This document shows, piece by piece, positions 44,026 to 54,851 of a stretch of 64,000 nucleotides of DNA. The position numbers and the translations under genes are program-made. The notes beneath the pieces are model-generated. The model saw only the letters and a list, made by a program, of their open reading frames with translations, had not been told where the DNA came from and searched no databases. Source of the stretch: Betaproteobacteria bacterium HGW-Betaproteobacteria-9. Lineage in GTDB: Bacteria; Pseudomonadota; Gammaproteobacteria; Burkholderiales; Burkholderiaceae_C. The stretch covers positions 62,001 to 126,000 of the forward strand of contig PHCC01000011.1 of the NCBI GenBank assembly GCA_002842215.1. Direction: 5' to 3'. How positions within the stretch are numbered: position 1 is the stretch's first letter; every line of letters starts with the position of its first letter.

Positions 44026-44820
44026 TTAAGAACTACCGTTGCCAAGCATACGCGACAACAAACCCCTGCGAACCTGTTTGGCGCGCGCAAGCGTCAGTAT
44101 CACCGAAATATTATCGCGGCCCCCGCTCCCATTGGCGGCATCTACCAAGGCGCGACACTTTTCCTGCAGGCCGCCTGTCGACATCAGTATCGCGGCAAGC
44201 TGTTGATCGGACACCATGTCGCTCAGGCCATCGGAGCAAAAGAGGTACAGGTCGCCGTCTTCAACGCGGTATTCGTTGACTTCCAGCAACACCGTGTCCT
44301 CGACCCCCAGAGCCCGGGTGACGAGGTTCTTGTGGGTGGCGAACTGGGCCTGTTCCTGGGAAATCAGGCCGGCGTCGATCTGCTCCTGCAGCAAGGAGTG
44401 GTCGCGCGTGATCTGTTGCAGGGTGGTTCCCCGCAGTCGGTAGCAGCGCGAATCGCCCACATGGCCGATCATGGTTCGCGTTCCCATGAACACCCCCATG
44501 ACCATGGTGGTGCCCATCCCCGCGTACATGGCGTTGGAGTTGGCGGCGTTGAAGATCGAGCGGTTGGCGTTGTCGATGCAAATTTCCATCGCCCGCTTGA
44601 GTTCGCGGGCATTGGCCTCGTGCCCGCCCTCGACCAGCCAGCGACCCAGCTCTTCCTTGATGAACGTGGTGGCCATGGCACTGGCCACTTCGCCCGCGTT
44701 GTAGCCGCCCATGCCATCGGCCAGCACCACCAGATGGTTTTCAGCATCCAGGGCGACCGTGTCTTCGTTGTTGTCACGGACCAGGCCAGGGTCCGTGAGG
44801 GCGGCGTACTCAAAGTTCAT
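44026..44820 (-). CDS. PP2C-family protein serine/threonine phosphatase
   Basis: 264 residues, soluble, bacterial Stp1/PppA type. Conserved motifs: RDNNEDT (15-21), VLADGMGGYNAGE (32-44) with metal-binding Asp35/Gly36, IGHVGDSRCYRLR, LFCSDGLSDMV and GGRDNISVILT. It removes phosphate from Ser/Thr and needs Mn2+ or Mg2+. It lies between the kinase gene (98 bases upstream) and the FHA gene (33 bases downstream) and presumably opposes the kinase. The 98-base gap contains TATAAA on the minus strand (about 44831-44836), so an additional promoter is possible. Confidence 0.94.
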   Translation of the reverse strand: MNFEYAALTDPGLVRDNNEDTVALDAENHLVVLADGMGGYNAGEVASAMATTFIKEELGRWLVEGGHEANARELKRAMEICIDNANRSIFNAANSNAMYAGMGTTMVMGVFMGTRTMIGHVGDSRCYRLRGTTLQQITRDHSLLQEQIDAGLISQEQAQFATHKNLVTRALGVEDTVLLEVNEYRVEDGDLYLFCSDGLSDMVSDQQLAAILMSTGGLQEKCRALVDAANGSGGRDNISVILTLARAKQVRRGLLSRMLGNGSS

Positions 44821-44918
44821 GTTGAGCGGGTTTATACCTTTAGATGTGATCCGTCATCGTTCTTGATTTGCACTTTTGTCACATATTCCGCGACATCGGG
44901 GACGGCGTCCATGGGGAT

Positions 44919-47570
44919 TCAAGGACGGCGGGGTTCGACCTGGGTGGTTTCAAAGTGGCCGGACTGGCTGCGGGCATTGTCGCGCATTGAAATATCGCTA
45001 CCGGTCAGGGTACCCGCCAGCGCTTGCAACCGCTTCAGTTCGGCCGCCAGATCGGCGCCGGTCTGGTAGCGTTCACCGGGCGCCTTCGACAAAATTCGGT
45101 GGAGCAGGTCTGCGATGCCGGCCGGCAGTTCGGGGCGCAAGGTCCGCACATCGGGCGGGCTCTGGTTGGCGATCTGGAACATCAGCGCGGCCATGGAGTC
45201 GGCCCGGAACGGCAGCACGCCAGTGAGCAGCTGGAACAGCATCACCCCCAGCGAATAGAGGTCGGAGCGCCCGTCGATGTGCTGCCCGGCCAGTTGCTCG
45301 GGGGACATGAAGCTGGGGGTGCCCAGCACCATGCCGGTCTTGGTGCGGCTGGAATCGGTGATGCGCGCGATCCCGAAGTCGGTGACTTTCACCGAATCGG
45401 CATCGGGCGCATACATGATGTTGGCGGGCTTGATGTCGCGGTGCACCACGTTTTGCCGGTGTGCATAGTCCAGCGCCAGGGCCACCCGCTCGCCGATGCC
45501 CAGTACCGTGGCCACGGGCAGCAGGTGCCCCGCACGGGTGTGTTCCACCAGATCGCGCCCCGGCAGGAATTCCATGGCGATGTAGGCCAGATCGTGCTCT
45601 TCACCGGCGTCGAAGATGGTGACGATGTGCGGATGCTGCAGGCGCCCGGCGGTTTCAGCCTCGCGAAAGAAGCGCCCATGCGCGTCCTTGAGTTCCTCGC
45701 CTTCGAACTCGCTGCTCAGGGCCAGGGTCTTGATCGCGACCACTCGACCGATCTTCGGATCGCGCCCCTGGTACACCACACCCATCGCGCCCTTGCCCAG
45801 CTCCTTTTCGACGCTGTAGCGCCCGAGCATGGGTTTCTCCACCCCGTTGCCGCTGAGCAGCAGGGTCCCGCCCGGGTGCGAGGCCGAAGCCCCCTGACCC
45901 AGCATCACCGTCTCCGAGAGGTTCTTCGCCCGCTTCAGCCGCGACCGCACGTCCACATCGCCCCGGTCCAGCTGGGTCATGTGTTCGTACACCGACTGCG
46001 CCTTGTTAAACTGGCGCTTGCGTTCGAAATCCAGCGCCAGCTGCTTGAGGTTGTCCATCAGCGCCTCGCTGTGCGGCACACGGCGCAGACGGTCAAAGGC
46101 CATGTCGAGCTGGCCCTGACCCTGCAGGGCCAGACCCATCATGCGGTTGGTTTCGGCGGACTCGGCATCGGTCTGGACCTTGCGCGCCTCGGTGACACCG
46201 AAGCGCCGCGTGACCAGGGCCAGATGGCCCATCAGCAGCAGCGCGGCCGGAAACACCAGCTGCAGCCAGACCGCCGAATAGGCGAGCAGGCCGAACTCTG
46301 TCCCGAGCAGCGCGACAAACATCCCGGCCGTCACCCAGGCGCTGGCCGCGGCCGACAGGCGCGGCAACAGGAACACGAGGTAGGCCGCCACCAGACCCAG
46401 CACCGCCAGCACCGCGGCGCCGCCCCAGACCGGCTGCGCAACGAAATGCCCGTTGAGGATGCTGGACGTGATGTGGGCCAGGATGCCCGCCGGCGACATG
46501 GCGGGCGAAACGGGCGTGGCAAACAGCGTGCCCACCCCGGCGGCGGTGGCGCCGATGATCACGACCTTGCCGGCGTATTTGGTGGCCGGGATGCGGCCCG
46601 AGACCACGTCGTAGAACGAGTCGGTGGTGAACGCGGGGCGTCCACCGCGATCGGCATAGAACTGGGGCAGCACGACACCCGAGGCATCGGTGTCGATGCG
46701 CGTGCGACCCAGCATCACCCCTTCGCCGGGCAGCAGGCGGATGTCCTGAACCCCTAGGTTCAGGCTCTGGGCCGCCACCATCAGACCCATGGAGGGAATG
46801 CCGTGCCCGTCGAAGTGCAGGAGCAGGGGTTCGCCACGGACGGCCCCATCGCGGTCGGGCAACTGGTTCAGATGGGCCACGGCGAGTGCCGCCTGGCCGA
46901 TGGCTTCGAGTGGCTGCTGGGCCGCGGAAGCGGCCACACCGACGCCCTGGGGGTCGGGCACAGCGCTTTTCTGTGCGAAGGCGGGCAGCGGTTGATCGGG
47001 TCGCCCTTGGGGTGCACCCAGTACGTAGAGCGAAGGCACGACCACGTTCCCTGCCTGGCCCAGACTGTTCACCAGACGGGCGTCCGTATCGAGATCCTGT
47101 TCAGCGGTCTCGATGAATGCCTGCAAGCGCTGGCGCGCATCGGGGCCCAGGTCGGTCCAGGCGGGTGCAGAGGCGTCGCCTGAAAGCAGTTGCTCGCGCA
47201 AGTCGCGCAAGCGGGTCAACCCCTGATCGGTCTGCGGCTCGAAGAAAAAGGCGGTGTGCGCCACCGTTTTGGTGCCCGCTGCCGCGAGCTGATCGATCAG
47301 CCGGGCGTGCACCTCGCGCGGCCAGGGCCAGCGCCCGATGTTGGCGATGCTCTCATCGTCGATGGCAATGATGGCCACACGATCACTGGGCGTTCTGTCG
47401 CTGCGGGTGCTGGCGAAATCGTAGTACCGACGCTCCAGTCCGCCAAACAGGTCTGTCGCAAAGTGCAGTGCAAAAGCCGCCACGACCACCACGAGGGCAA
47501 TGATCGCGTCGGAAGGTTGACCGCGCCGGCGACGCGCCAACGCGGGCTTCACACTGGAGTTGCTGGACAA
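44919..47570 (-). CDS. CHASE2-domain serine/threonine protein kinase
   Basis: About 883 residues if started at TTG 47570, which has a Shine-Dalgarno (AGAGGAAG) at proper distance; GTG 47552 and a longer TTG at 47669 are alternatives. Order: short basic N-tail, one helix, CHASE2 sensor (about 50-345, with DRVAIIAIDDESIANIGRWPWPRE), three helices (about 380-455), a TPR-like helical linker (475-540) and a Hanks-type kinase domain (about 585-850) with LGKGAMGVVY, Lys614 in VAIKTL, HRDIKPANIM, DFGIARI and an activation-loop TGMVLGTPSFMSPE. Thr-rich C-tail. First gene of the kinase-phosphatase-FHA-cyclase-phosphodiesterase cassette; CHASE2 resembles that of the cyclase. Confidence 0.92.
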   Translation of the reverse strand: MSSNSSVKPALARRRRGQPSDAIIALVVVVAAFALHFATDLFGGLERRYYDFASTRSDRTPSDRVAIIAIDDESIANIGRWPWPREVHARLIDQLAAAGTKTVAHTAFFFEPQTDQGLTRLRDLREQLLSGDASAPAWTDLGPDARQRLQAFIETAEQDLDTDARLVNSLGQAGNVVVPSLYVLGAPQGRPDQPLPAFAQKSAVPDPQGVGVAASAAQQPLEAIGQAALAVAHLNQLPDRDGAVRGEPLLLHFDGHGIPSMGLMVAAQSLNLGVQDIRLLPGEGVMLGRTRIDTDASGVVLPQFYADRGGRPAFTTDSFYDVVSGRIPATKYAGKVVIIGATAAGVGTLFATPVSPAMSPAGILAHITSSILNGHFVAQPVWGGAAVLAVLGLVAAYLVFLLPRLSAAASAWVTAGMFVALLGTEFGLLAYSAVWLQLVFPAALLLMGHLALVTRRFGVTEARKVQTDAESAETNRMMGLALQGQGQLDMAFDRLRRVPHSEALMDNLKQLALDFERKRQFNKAQSVYEHMTQLDRGDVDVRSRLKRAKNLSETVMLGQGASASHPGGTLLLSGNGVEKPMLGRYSVEKELGKGAMGVVYQGRDPKIGRVVAIKTLALSSEFEGEELKDAHGRFFREAETAGRLQHPHIVTIFDAGEEHDLAYIAMEFLPGRDLVEHTRAGHLLPVATVLGIGERVALALDYAHRQNVVHRDIKPANIMYAPDADSVKVTDFGIARITDSSRTKTGMVLGTPSFMSPEQLAGQHIDGRSDLYSLGVMLFQLLTGVLPFRADSMAALMFQIANQSPPDVRTLRPELPAGIADLLHRILSKAPGERYQTGADLAAELKRLQALAGTLTGSDISMRDNARSQSGHFETTQVEPRRP

Positions 47571-47743
47571 AGCCCGACTTCCTCTTGCTAAAGCGAATGA
47601 CCCGAAAATTGCGCGATCTGACCCACGCCAACCGGGAACGGAGTGCACCACATGGTGAAACTCTGGCAACCTGTTTCATTCTGCCAGACCCCATTGGACG
47701 GAAACCGGGCAAAAGCCACGGGTGGCGGGGTTTGGCACAGCCG

Positions 47744-47771
47744 AAAAAAAGGCAACGCAAGCGTTGCCTTT
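47744..47771 (-). terminator. Intrinsic terminator of sucCD
   Basis: GGCAACGC/GCGTTGCC stem (47751-47768) with a two-base gap, followed on the minus strand by seven T (47744-47750). It lies 24 bases after the sucD stop and insulates the signalling cassette from sucCD transcription. Confidence 0.92.
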
Positions 47772-47794
47772 GTCGCGTCAGCCTCAGGGCCGCT

Positions 47795-48688
47795 TTACAG
47801 CTGCGCCTTGAGCAGCTTGCCCAGCTCGGACGGGTTGCGCGTGATGATGAAGCCCGACTCTTCCATGATGGCGAGCTTGGCGTCCGCCGTGTCAGCGCCA
47901 CCGGAGATCAGCGCACCGGCATGGCCCATGCGCTTGCCGGGAGGGGCGGTCACGCCAGCGATGAAGCCGACGATGGGCTTCTTCATGTTCGCCTTGCACC
48001 ACATGGCGGCTTCGGCTTCGTCCGGGCCACCGATCTCGCCGATCATGATCACGGCGTCCGTGTCGGGATCGTCGTTGAAGGCCTTCATCACGTCGATGTG
48101 CTTCAGACCGTTGATCGGGTCGCCACCGATGCCGACGGCGCTGGACTGGCCCAGACCGACTTCGGTCAGCATGGCCACGGCTTCGTAGGTCAGCGTACCC
48201 GAACGGGACACCACGCCGATGCGGCCCTTGCGATGGATGTGACCGGGCATGATGCCGATCTTGATCTCGTCGGGCGTGATCAGGCCGGGGCAATTGGGGC
48301 CCAGCAGCAGCGTCTTCTTGCCACCGGCGGCTTCCTTGGCCTTCATGCGGTTGCGCACTTCCAGCATGTCCTTGACCGGGATGCCTTCGGTGATGCAGAC
48401 CGCCAGATCGAGATCGGCCTCGACGGCTTCCCAGATGGCTGCGGCAGCGCCTGCGGGTGGCACGTAGATCACCGACACGGTGGCGCCGGTCTGCTGCGCG
48501 GCTTCCTTGACGGAGGCGTAGATCGGGATGTTGAAGATCGACTCGCCGGCCTTCTTCGGGTTCACGCCGGCCACGAAACAGTTCTTGCCGTTCGCGTATT
48601 CCTGGCACTTTTCGGTGTGGAACTGGCCGGTCTTGCCCGTGATGCCCTGGGTGATGACCTTGGTGTCTTTGTTGATGTAGATCGACAT
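47795..48688 (-). CDS. sucD: Succinyl-CoA synthetase alpha subunit
   Basis: 297 residues. With SucC it interconverts succinyl-CoA and succinate with formation of ATP/GTP in the TCA cycle. Motifs: CoA-binding [17 protein letters not shown] near the N-terminus, [10 protein letters not shown], and the phosphohistidine site in [24 protein letters not shown] (His of GHAGA). Start ATG 48688 follows the sucC stop by 18 bases, so the two subunits are co-transcribed, ending at the strong terminator at 47744-47771. Confidence 0.97.
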   Translation of the reverse strand: MSIYINKDTKVITQGITGKTGQFHTEKCQEYANGKNCFVAGVNPKKAGESIFNIPIYASVKEAAQQTGATVSVIYVPPAGAAAAIWEAVEADLDLAVCITEGIPVKDMLEVRNRMKAKEAAGGKKTLLLGPNCPGLITPDEIKIGIMPGHIHRKGRIGVVSRSGTLTYEAVAMLTEVGLGQSSAVGIGGDPINGLKHIDVMKAFNDDPDTDAVIMIGEIGGPDEAEAAMWCKANMKKPIVGFIAGVTAPPGKRMGHAGALISGGADTADAKLAIMEESGFIITRNPSELGKLLKAQL

Positions 48689-48706
48689 GGTGTTTCTTCT
48701 CCGGGC

Positions 48707-49867
<1,161 letters not shown>

Positions 49868-49994
49868 GAGGTCTCTCTCGGACTGAGGGGGTTGTTCGAT
49901 CCGGCCAATAGGCGCAGCCGGCGCACGGGCAATGAACACGGCAGCCGGCGACTGTATCATGGTGCAACGCACCAATCTATATAAGCGGCGGCTT

Positions 49995-50024
49995 ACGTAA
50001 TGCATAATTATAAAGACCGACACT
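49995..50024 (+). promoter_or_regulatory. Possible argC promoter region
   Basis: An unusually AT-rich patch (TTACGTAATGCATAATTATAAAG) lies about 35-60 bases before the argC start. TATAAA or CATAAT could be the -10 element with TTACGT as a weak -35. The same patch could also serve sucC on the other strand. Confidence 0.35.
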
Positions 50025-50054
50025 GAACCCTGACTGACATCCACAGGAGACGCC

Positions 50055-50978
50055 ATGGCCAAGATCTTCATCGACGGCGAAGCCGGCACCACCGGCCTGC
50101 AGATCCGTGAGCGGCTGCAACAGATGCCTGCTATCGAAATGCTGAGCATCGCCCCGGAGCGTCGCAAGGACCCCGAGGCCAAGCGCGAACTCATGTCGCA
50201 GGCCGATCTGGTGATCCTTTGTCTGCACGACGACGCGGCCATCGAGTCGGTGGCCATGATCGACGGCCTGTCGGGCCGCAAACCCCGGATCATCGACGCC
50301 TCCACCGCGCACCGCTGTGCGTCCGGCTGGGCCTATGGCTTTCCCGAACTCTGTGCCACGCAGCGCGAGGCGGTGATGAAAGCCGATCGAGTGGCCAACC
50401 CCGGCTGCTACGCCACCGGTGCCATCGCGTTGCTGCGTCCGCTGGTCGATGCCGGGCTGCTGCCCAAAGACTTCCCGGTTTCGCTGCCCTCGGTGAGCGG
50501 TTATTCCGGTGGCGGGCGCGGCATGATCGAAGCCTATGAAAAGGGCGAGGCGCCGCTGCACGAAGCCTATGCGCTGGGCCTCGCGCACAAGCACATTCCA
50601 GAGATCCTTCGCTACACCGGCATGAGCCGGCGGCCGATCTTCATCCCCGCGGTGGGCAATTTCCGCCAGGGCATGCTGGTGCAACTGCCACTGCACCTCG
50701 ACGACCTGCCCGGCGCGCCGAAAGCCAGCGACCTGCACGAAGCGCTGGTCGCCCACTACGCGGCCAGCGTCTCGACCGGCGGCTGGGTCAGCGTGGAGCC
50801 CGCCCCGGAGAGCGGCAAGCTCGACGCCACCGCCCTCAACGACACCAACCGGCTGGAACTGCGGGTGTTTGCCAACGAAGCCCATCGCCATGCCGTGCTG
50901 ATCGCGCGCCTGGACAACCTGGGCAAGGGCGCTAGCGGCGCCGCGGTGCAAAACCTCCAGCTCATGCTCGGTCTCTGA
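50055..50978 (+). CDS. argC: N-acetyl-gamma-glutamyl-phosphate reductase, type 2 (short form)
   Basis: 307 residues, the short type 2 ArgC found in betaproteobacteria. It reduces N-acetylglutamyl phosphate to the semialdehyde in arginine synthesis. Rossmann-fold start [19 protein letters not shown], active-site Cys in [18 protein letters not shown], then [16 protein letters not shown] and the His-containing AHKHIPEI. Shine-Dalgarno AGGAGA before ATG 50055. Single gene, with a stem-loop just after the stop. Confidence 0.96.
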   Translation: MAKIFIDGEAGTTGLQIRERLQQMPAIEMLSIAPERRKDPEAKRELMSQADLVILCLHDDAAIESVAMIDGLSGRKPRIIDASTAHRCASGWAYGFPELCATQREAVMKADRVANPGCYATGAIALLRPLVDAGLLPKDFPVSLPSVSGYSGGGRGMIEAYEKGEAPLHEAYALGLAHKHIPEILRYTGMSRRPIFIPAVGNFRQGMLVQLPLHLDDLPGAPKASDLHEALVAHYAASVSTGGWVSVEPAPESGKLDATALNDTNRLELRVFANEAHRHAVLIARLDNLGKGASGAAVQNLQLMLGL

Positions 50979-50994
50979 GCGGCGCTTCCGCTCA
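50976..50994. terminator. Stem-loop between converging argC and CZB genes
   Basis: TGAGCGG / CCGCTCA stem with a five-base loop, including the argC stop codon and touching the stop region of the converging gene. No T-run, so termination on its own is uncertain. Confidence 0.4.
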
Positions 50995-51459
50995 GTTCGA
51001 CCGACCGGGTTCGCTGCGGGGCTGGTTCACCACCTGCTGCAACAAGCACAGGTCTTCCGTCACCCGGTCCGAATAGGCCTCGAACTGGTCGGCCACCATG
51101 CGGCGGGCGTCGCCCCGCTTGCCCGCCTGCTCCAGCGCGAGCACATTGCACGCCACGTGGTGGAACATGCGGTGGTGCGAGAGCAAGGTGGTGAAGCCCG
51201 GGAAGGTGCCCAGGCGGGCACGGGCCTGACCGTGGATCCAGCGGCCCAGATCGCAACGGTCGTCGCGGCAAATTTGTTCGGCGTCCATTCCGGCTTCGGG
51301 GTGGCCGGCCAGATGCGCCAGCAAGTGCTGCTTCCACTGCTGGTGAGCGGCCACGGCGGCGTCGATGTCCAGGCCTTGCGCAGCATCCGCCGCCTCTGCC
51401 TGCAGCTGGTTGTCGTGCACCGCCCCTTCAGCTCCAAAGAACCGCCGGAATAAAGCCAT
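50992..51459 (-). CDS. Stand-alone CZB (zinc-binding) domain protein
   Basis: 155 residues, soluble. The domain (about 30-110) carries the chemoreceptor zinc-binding pattern: AAHQQWKQHLLAHL (His39), CDLGRWIHG with Cys69, and SHHRMFHHVACNV with the two His ligands. CZB domains usually sit at the C-terminus of chemoreceptors or on diguanylate cyclases (DgcZ) and sense zinc or hypochlorous acid through the Cys. Here no output domain is attached, so it may act on a partner elsewhere. ATG 51459 chosen; the frame is open upstream without similarity. It is 80 bases downstream of recX. Confidence 0.83.
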   Translation of the reverse strand: MALFRRFFGAEGAVHDNQLQAEAADAAQGLDIDAAVAAHQQWKQHLLAHLAGHPEAGMDAEQICRDDRCDLGRWIHGQARARLGTFPGFTTLLSHHRMFHHVACNVLALEQAGKRGDARRMVADQFEAYSDRVTEDLCLLQQVVNQPRSEPGRSN

Positions 51460-51538
51460 GGTTTGTCTCCAGGGACACGCATCAAGGCGTGTTTTTGAAT
51501 ACCCCGGATAGTACTTCGAACACCAGGCTCTCAGCGCC

Positions 51539-51988
51539 TCAGTCCTCGTGGCGCCCGCCCACCACTTTTCGGATGACATCCCCTCCAAAGCCGCGAGTGG
51601 CCAGAAAGCGCATCTGCTTGGCCTGTCCCGCGGCATCGGCGGCCGGCTCACCGAACTTGCGGCGCCAGATCTCGCGCGCACGCTCGAACTCGGAACCCTG
51701 CAGATCGGCCACCGCCGTGGCCACGGCTTCGGCGCTCACGCCCTTGGCCTGCAACTCGTGCTTCACGCGCGACGCCCCGAGCCGACTGGCACGGCGGTGC
51801 AGCACCGACGCCACCACACGCTGCTCATCGATGAAGCCCTTGGCCTGCAGCTCATCGAGTGCGCGGGCCAGCTCACCGGGCTCGATTTCGTGGGGCTTGA
51901 GCTTGCGCTCCAGCTCGGCGCGCGAATGCTCGCGACCGGCCAGCAGACGCAGCGCGCGACCCTTCAGTGACGGCTGATCAAAACCCAT
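51539..51988 (-). CDS. recX: Regulatory protein RecX
   Basis: 149 residues composed of three-helix repeats; LKGRALRLLAGREHSRAELERKL at the N-terminus and LHRRASRLGASRVKHELQAKGV in the middle are typical. RecX binds and caps RecA filaments to limit recombinase and co-protease activity. It is encoded 45 bases downstream of recA on the same strand, the usual order, and will share its SOS control. Confidence 0.94.
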   Translation of the reverse strand: MGFDQPSLKGRALRLLAGREHSRAELERKLKPHEIEPGELARALDELQAKGFIDEQRVVASVLHRRASRLGASRVKHELQAKGVSAEAVATAVADLQGSEFERAREIWRRKFGEPAADAAGQAKQMRFLATRGFGGDVIRKVVGGRHED

Positions 51989-52033
51989 GCCGGCCTGCCT
52001 CTGTCGAATGGTGCGTGCGATCCACCGGGACGC

Positions 52034-53131
<1,098 letters not shown>

Positions 53132-53190
53132 TTGATGCTCCTGAGCGAGTGAGTGGGTGTTCGCTTCCAGAATGTGTTTTTGTGTACAGG

Positions 53191-53206
53191 CTGGATGCTT
53201 GAACAG
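53191..53206. promoter_or_regulatory. Candidate LexA (SOS) box of recA
   Basis: CTGGATGCTTGAACAG fits CTG-N10-CAG; one half (ACAG/CTGT) is consensus, the other (CTGG) has one mismatch. It sits in an AT-rich stretch 60-75 bases before the recA start, where an SOS operator is expected. Confidence 0.5.
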
Positions 53207-53266
53207 CAGTTTACAGCGATATATATTTCGAACAAGTCAATTTTTGGTCAGTTTGACTTACTATTT

Positions 53267-53352
53267 AACCCCCCCTGCGCCGTTGCGCGACTTCCCCCAG
53301 GGGGGGACCACGCCCTTGGCCCTGCAAAGCCGGTTCTTCGGCGTGGGCTGGG
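53267..53352 (+). repeat. Intergenic hairpin repeat, copy 7
   Basis: C-run, GCGCCGTTGCGC hairpin, box CCCCCAGGGGGGG, outer stem CCACGCC/GGCGTGG and an imperfect core (CCTGC-AAA-GCCGG). The only copy that does not follow a stop codon: it lies between the divergent recA and marR genes. Confidence 0.85.
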
Positions 53353-53384
53353 CTAACAAACACCTCCTCCGACTGGCTGAACCG

Positions 53385-53870
53385 ATGAACGAAGGACTCC
53401 CTTTGGCGGCTGGCGACGACCGCTGGCGCTCCGGCCACCTGGGCCGACTGATGGGGCTGGCCTTGCGCCGTTTTGACGAGCGGGTGCTGCACCTGATGGC
53501 GCACGATGCCAACGTGCCACTGGGCTTGTCCAACCTCGCCGCGCGCGCGCAGGTGGGTGCGGCCCACATCCACATCACGCGCCACCTGGCGCTCAAGGGC
53601 TCTCGCCTGACCGAGCTCGCCCGGCAGGCCGGCATGAGCAAGCAGGCCATGGGCGATCTGGTGACACAGTGCGAGGCCTGGGGCCTGGTGCGGCGCGAAC
53701 CCGATCCGCTGGATGCGCGCGCACGCCGCATCGTGTTCACCGAAACCGGCCTGCTCTGGCTGGAAGCGTTTCGCCAGGCGGTGGCACAGGCCGAGGCAGA
53801 GTTTCGCGCCCAGGTCGGCGCCGAGGTGGCCACCGTGGTGGCGCTGGGGCTGGAGGCGTACGGCACCTGA
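53385..53870 (+). CDS. MarR-family transcriptional regulator
   Basis: 161 residues with a winged helix-turn-helix: LKGSRLTELARQAGMSKQAMGDLVTQCEAWGLVRREPDPLDARARRIVFTETG, where the D-x-R-[AR]-x-x wing is diagnostic of MarR proteins. N-terminal and C-terminal helices form the dimer interface. The effector is unknown. ATG 53385 is chosen; the frame is open upstream through the repeat and into the recA promoter, which is not credible. Located divergently from recA and upstream of a two-component system with 168 bases in between. Confidence 0.9.
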   Translation: MNEGLPLAAGDDRWRSGHLGRLMGLALRRFDERVLHLMAHDANVPLGLSNLAARAQVGAAHIHITRHLALKGSRLTELARQAGMSKQAMGDLVTQCEAWGLVRREPDPLDARARRIVFTETGLLWLEAFRQAVAQAEAEFRAQVGAEVATVVALGLEAYGT

Positions 53871-54038
53871 CCGGCCGCATGGCGCGCGCTCTGGCGCCCC
53901 ATGAGTCGGGGGTTTCTCCCGCAACCGACCCTGCTGGCGAGGCCTAAAATGACTGAGGAGACCATGCCGCCGCCAGCCGGTTGTGCGGCGACAGTGCCCC
54001 CACAACAGGCCGCCCGACCGGCCGAAAAGGAAACCCGC

Positions 54039-54713
54039 ATGCGCATCCTGATTGCCGAAGACGACCAGGTTCTGGCCGATGGTCTGCTGCGCAGTCTTCG
54101 CGCGGCCGGCGCGGCCGTCGATCACGTGGCCAGCGGCAGCGAAGCCGACGCCGCGCTGATGACCAACAACGAGTTTGACCTGCTGATCCTGGATCTGGGT
54201 CTGCCGAAAATGCATGGTCTGGAGGTGCTCAAACGCCTGCGCTCGCGCGGCTCGGCGCTGCCGGTGCTGATCCTGACCGCTGCCGACAGCATCGAAGAAC
54301 GCGTCAAGGGCCTGGACTACGGCGCCGACGACTACATGGCCAAACCGTTCAGCCTGCAGGAACTCGAAGCCCGCGTGCGCGCCCTCACGCGCCGCGGCAT
54401 GGGCGGCGCCAGTTCCACCATCAAACACGGCCCGCTGGTGTACGACCAAGCCGGCCGCGTGGCCACCATCGACGGCAAGATGGTCGAACTCTCGGCGCGC
54501 GAACTCGGCCTGCTCGAAGTGTTGCTGCAGCGCGCCGGGCGGCTGGTGAGCAAGGACCAGCTGGTCGAGCGCCTGTGCGAATGGGGCGAAGAGGTGAGCA
54601 ACAACGCCATCGAGGTCTACATCCACCGCCTGCGCAAGAAGATCGAGAAGGGCCCGATCCGCATCGCCACCGTGCGCGGCTTGGGCTACTGCCTTGAAAA
54701 GATCCCTGGATGA
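54039..54713 (+). CDS. OmpR-family response regulator (TctD/QseB-like)
   Basis: 224 residues. Receiver domain with DD at 8-9, phosphoacceptor Asp52 in LILDLGLPKMHG and Lys in DDYMAKPFSL; C-terminal winged helix (about 125-222) with ELSARELGLLEVLLQRAGRLVSKDQL and NAIEVYIHRLRKKI. The EVSNNAIEVYIHRLRKK pattern is that of the TctD/QseB/PmrA group. ATG 54039 has a Shine-Dalgarno (AAAAGGA). Its kinase follows at 54852 with a hairpin repeat between them. Confidence 0.94.
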   Translation: MRILIAEDDQVLADGLLRSLRAAGAAVDHVASGSEADAALMTNNEFDLLILDLGLPKMHGLEVLKRLRSRGSALPVLILTAADSIEERVKGLDYGADDYMAKPFSLQELEARVRALTRRGMGGASSTIKHGPLVYDQAGRVATIDGKMVELSARELGLLEVLLQRAGRLVSKDQLVERLCEWGEEVSNNAIEVYIHRLRKKIEKGPIRIATVRGLGYCLEKIPG

Positions 54714-54812
54714 AGGCTCCCCCCGCGCCGGGCTTGCAGCCCGTCACCCCCCCAGGGGGCAGCACTGGTGGCCCGGCAAAGCCGGCTCCACGGTGCTCTG
54801 GGTTGGAACCCG
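54714..54812 (+). repeat. Intergenic hairpin repeat, copy 8
   Basis: Begins right after the response-regulator stop. C-run, CGGGCTTGCAGCCCG hairpin, box CCCCCCCAGGGGG, outer stem AGCAC/GTGCT, middle stem GTGG/CCAC, core CCGGC-AAA-GCCGG and CTCTGGG. It lies inside the regulator-kinase operon. Confidence 0.85.
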
Positions 54813-54851
54813 CCGCTCCGGACAAGTTTGCGATAAACCGCCGCAGCTGAC

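Noticed and set aside
44831-44885. CRP/cAMP-receptor-like site before the PP2C gene
   Set aside because: A TGTGA half-site is present in the gap, but the second half (TGCAA) does not match TCACA. Tempting because of the cAMP genes, but not supportable.
47571-47669. Longer N-terminus of the CHASE2 kinase (start at 47669)
   Set aside because: The extra residues show no similarity or signal and the start has no ribosome site; TTG 47570 with an AGAGGAAG site is better, though not certain.
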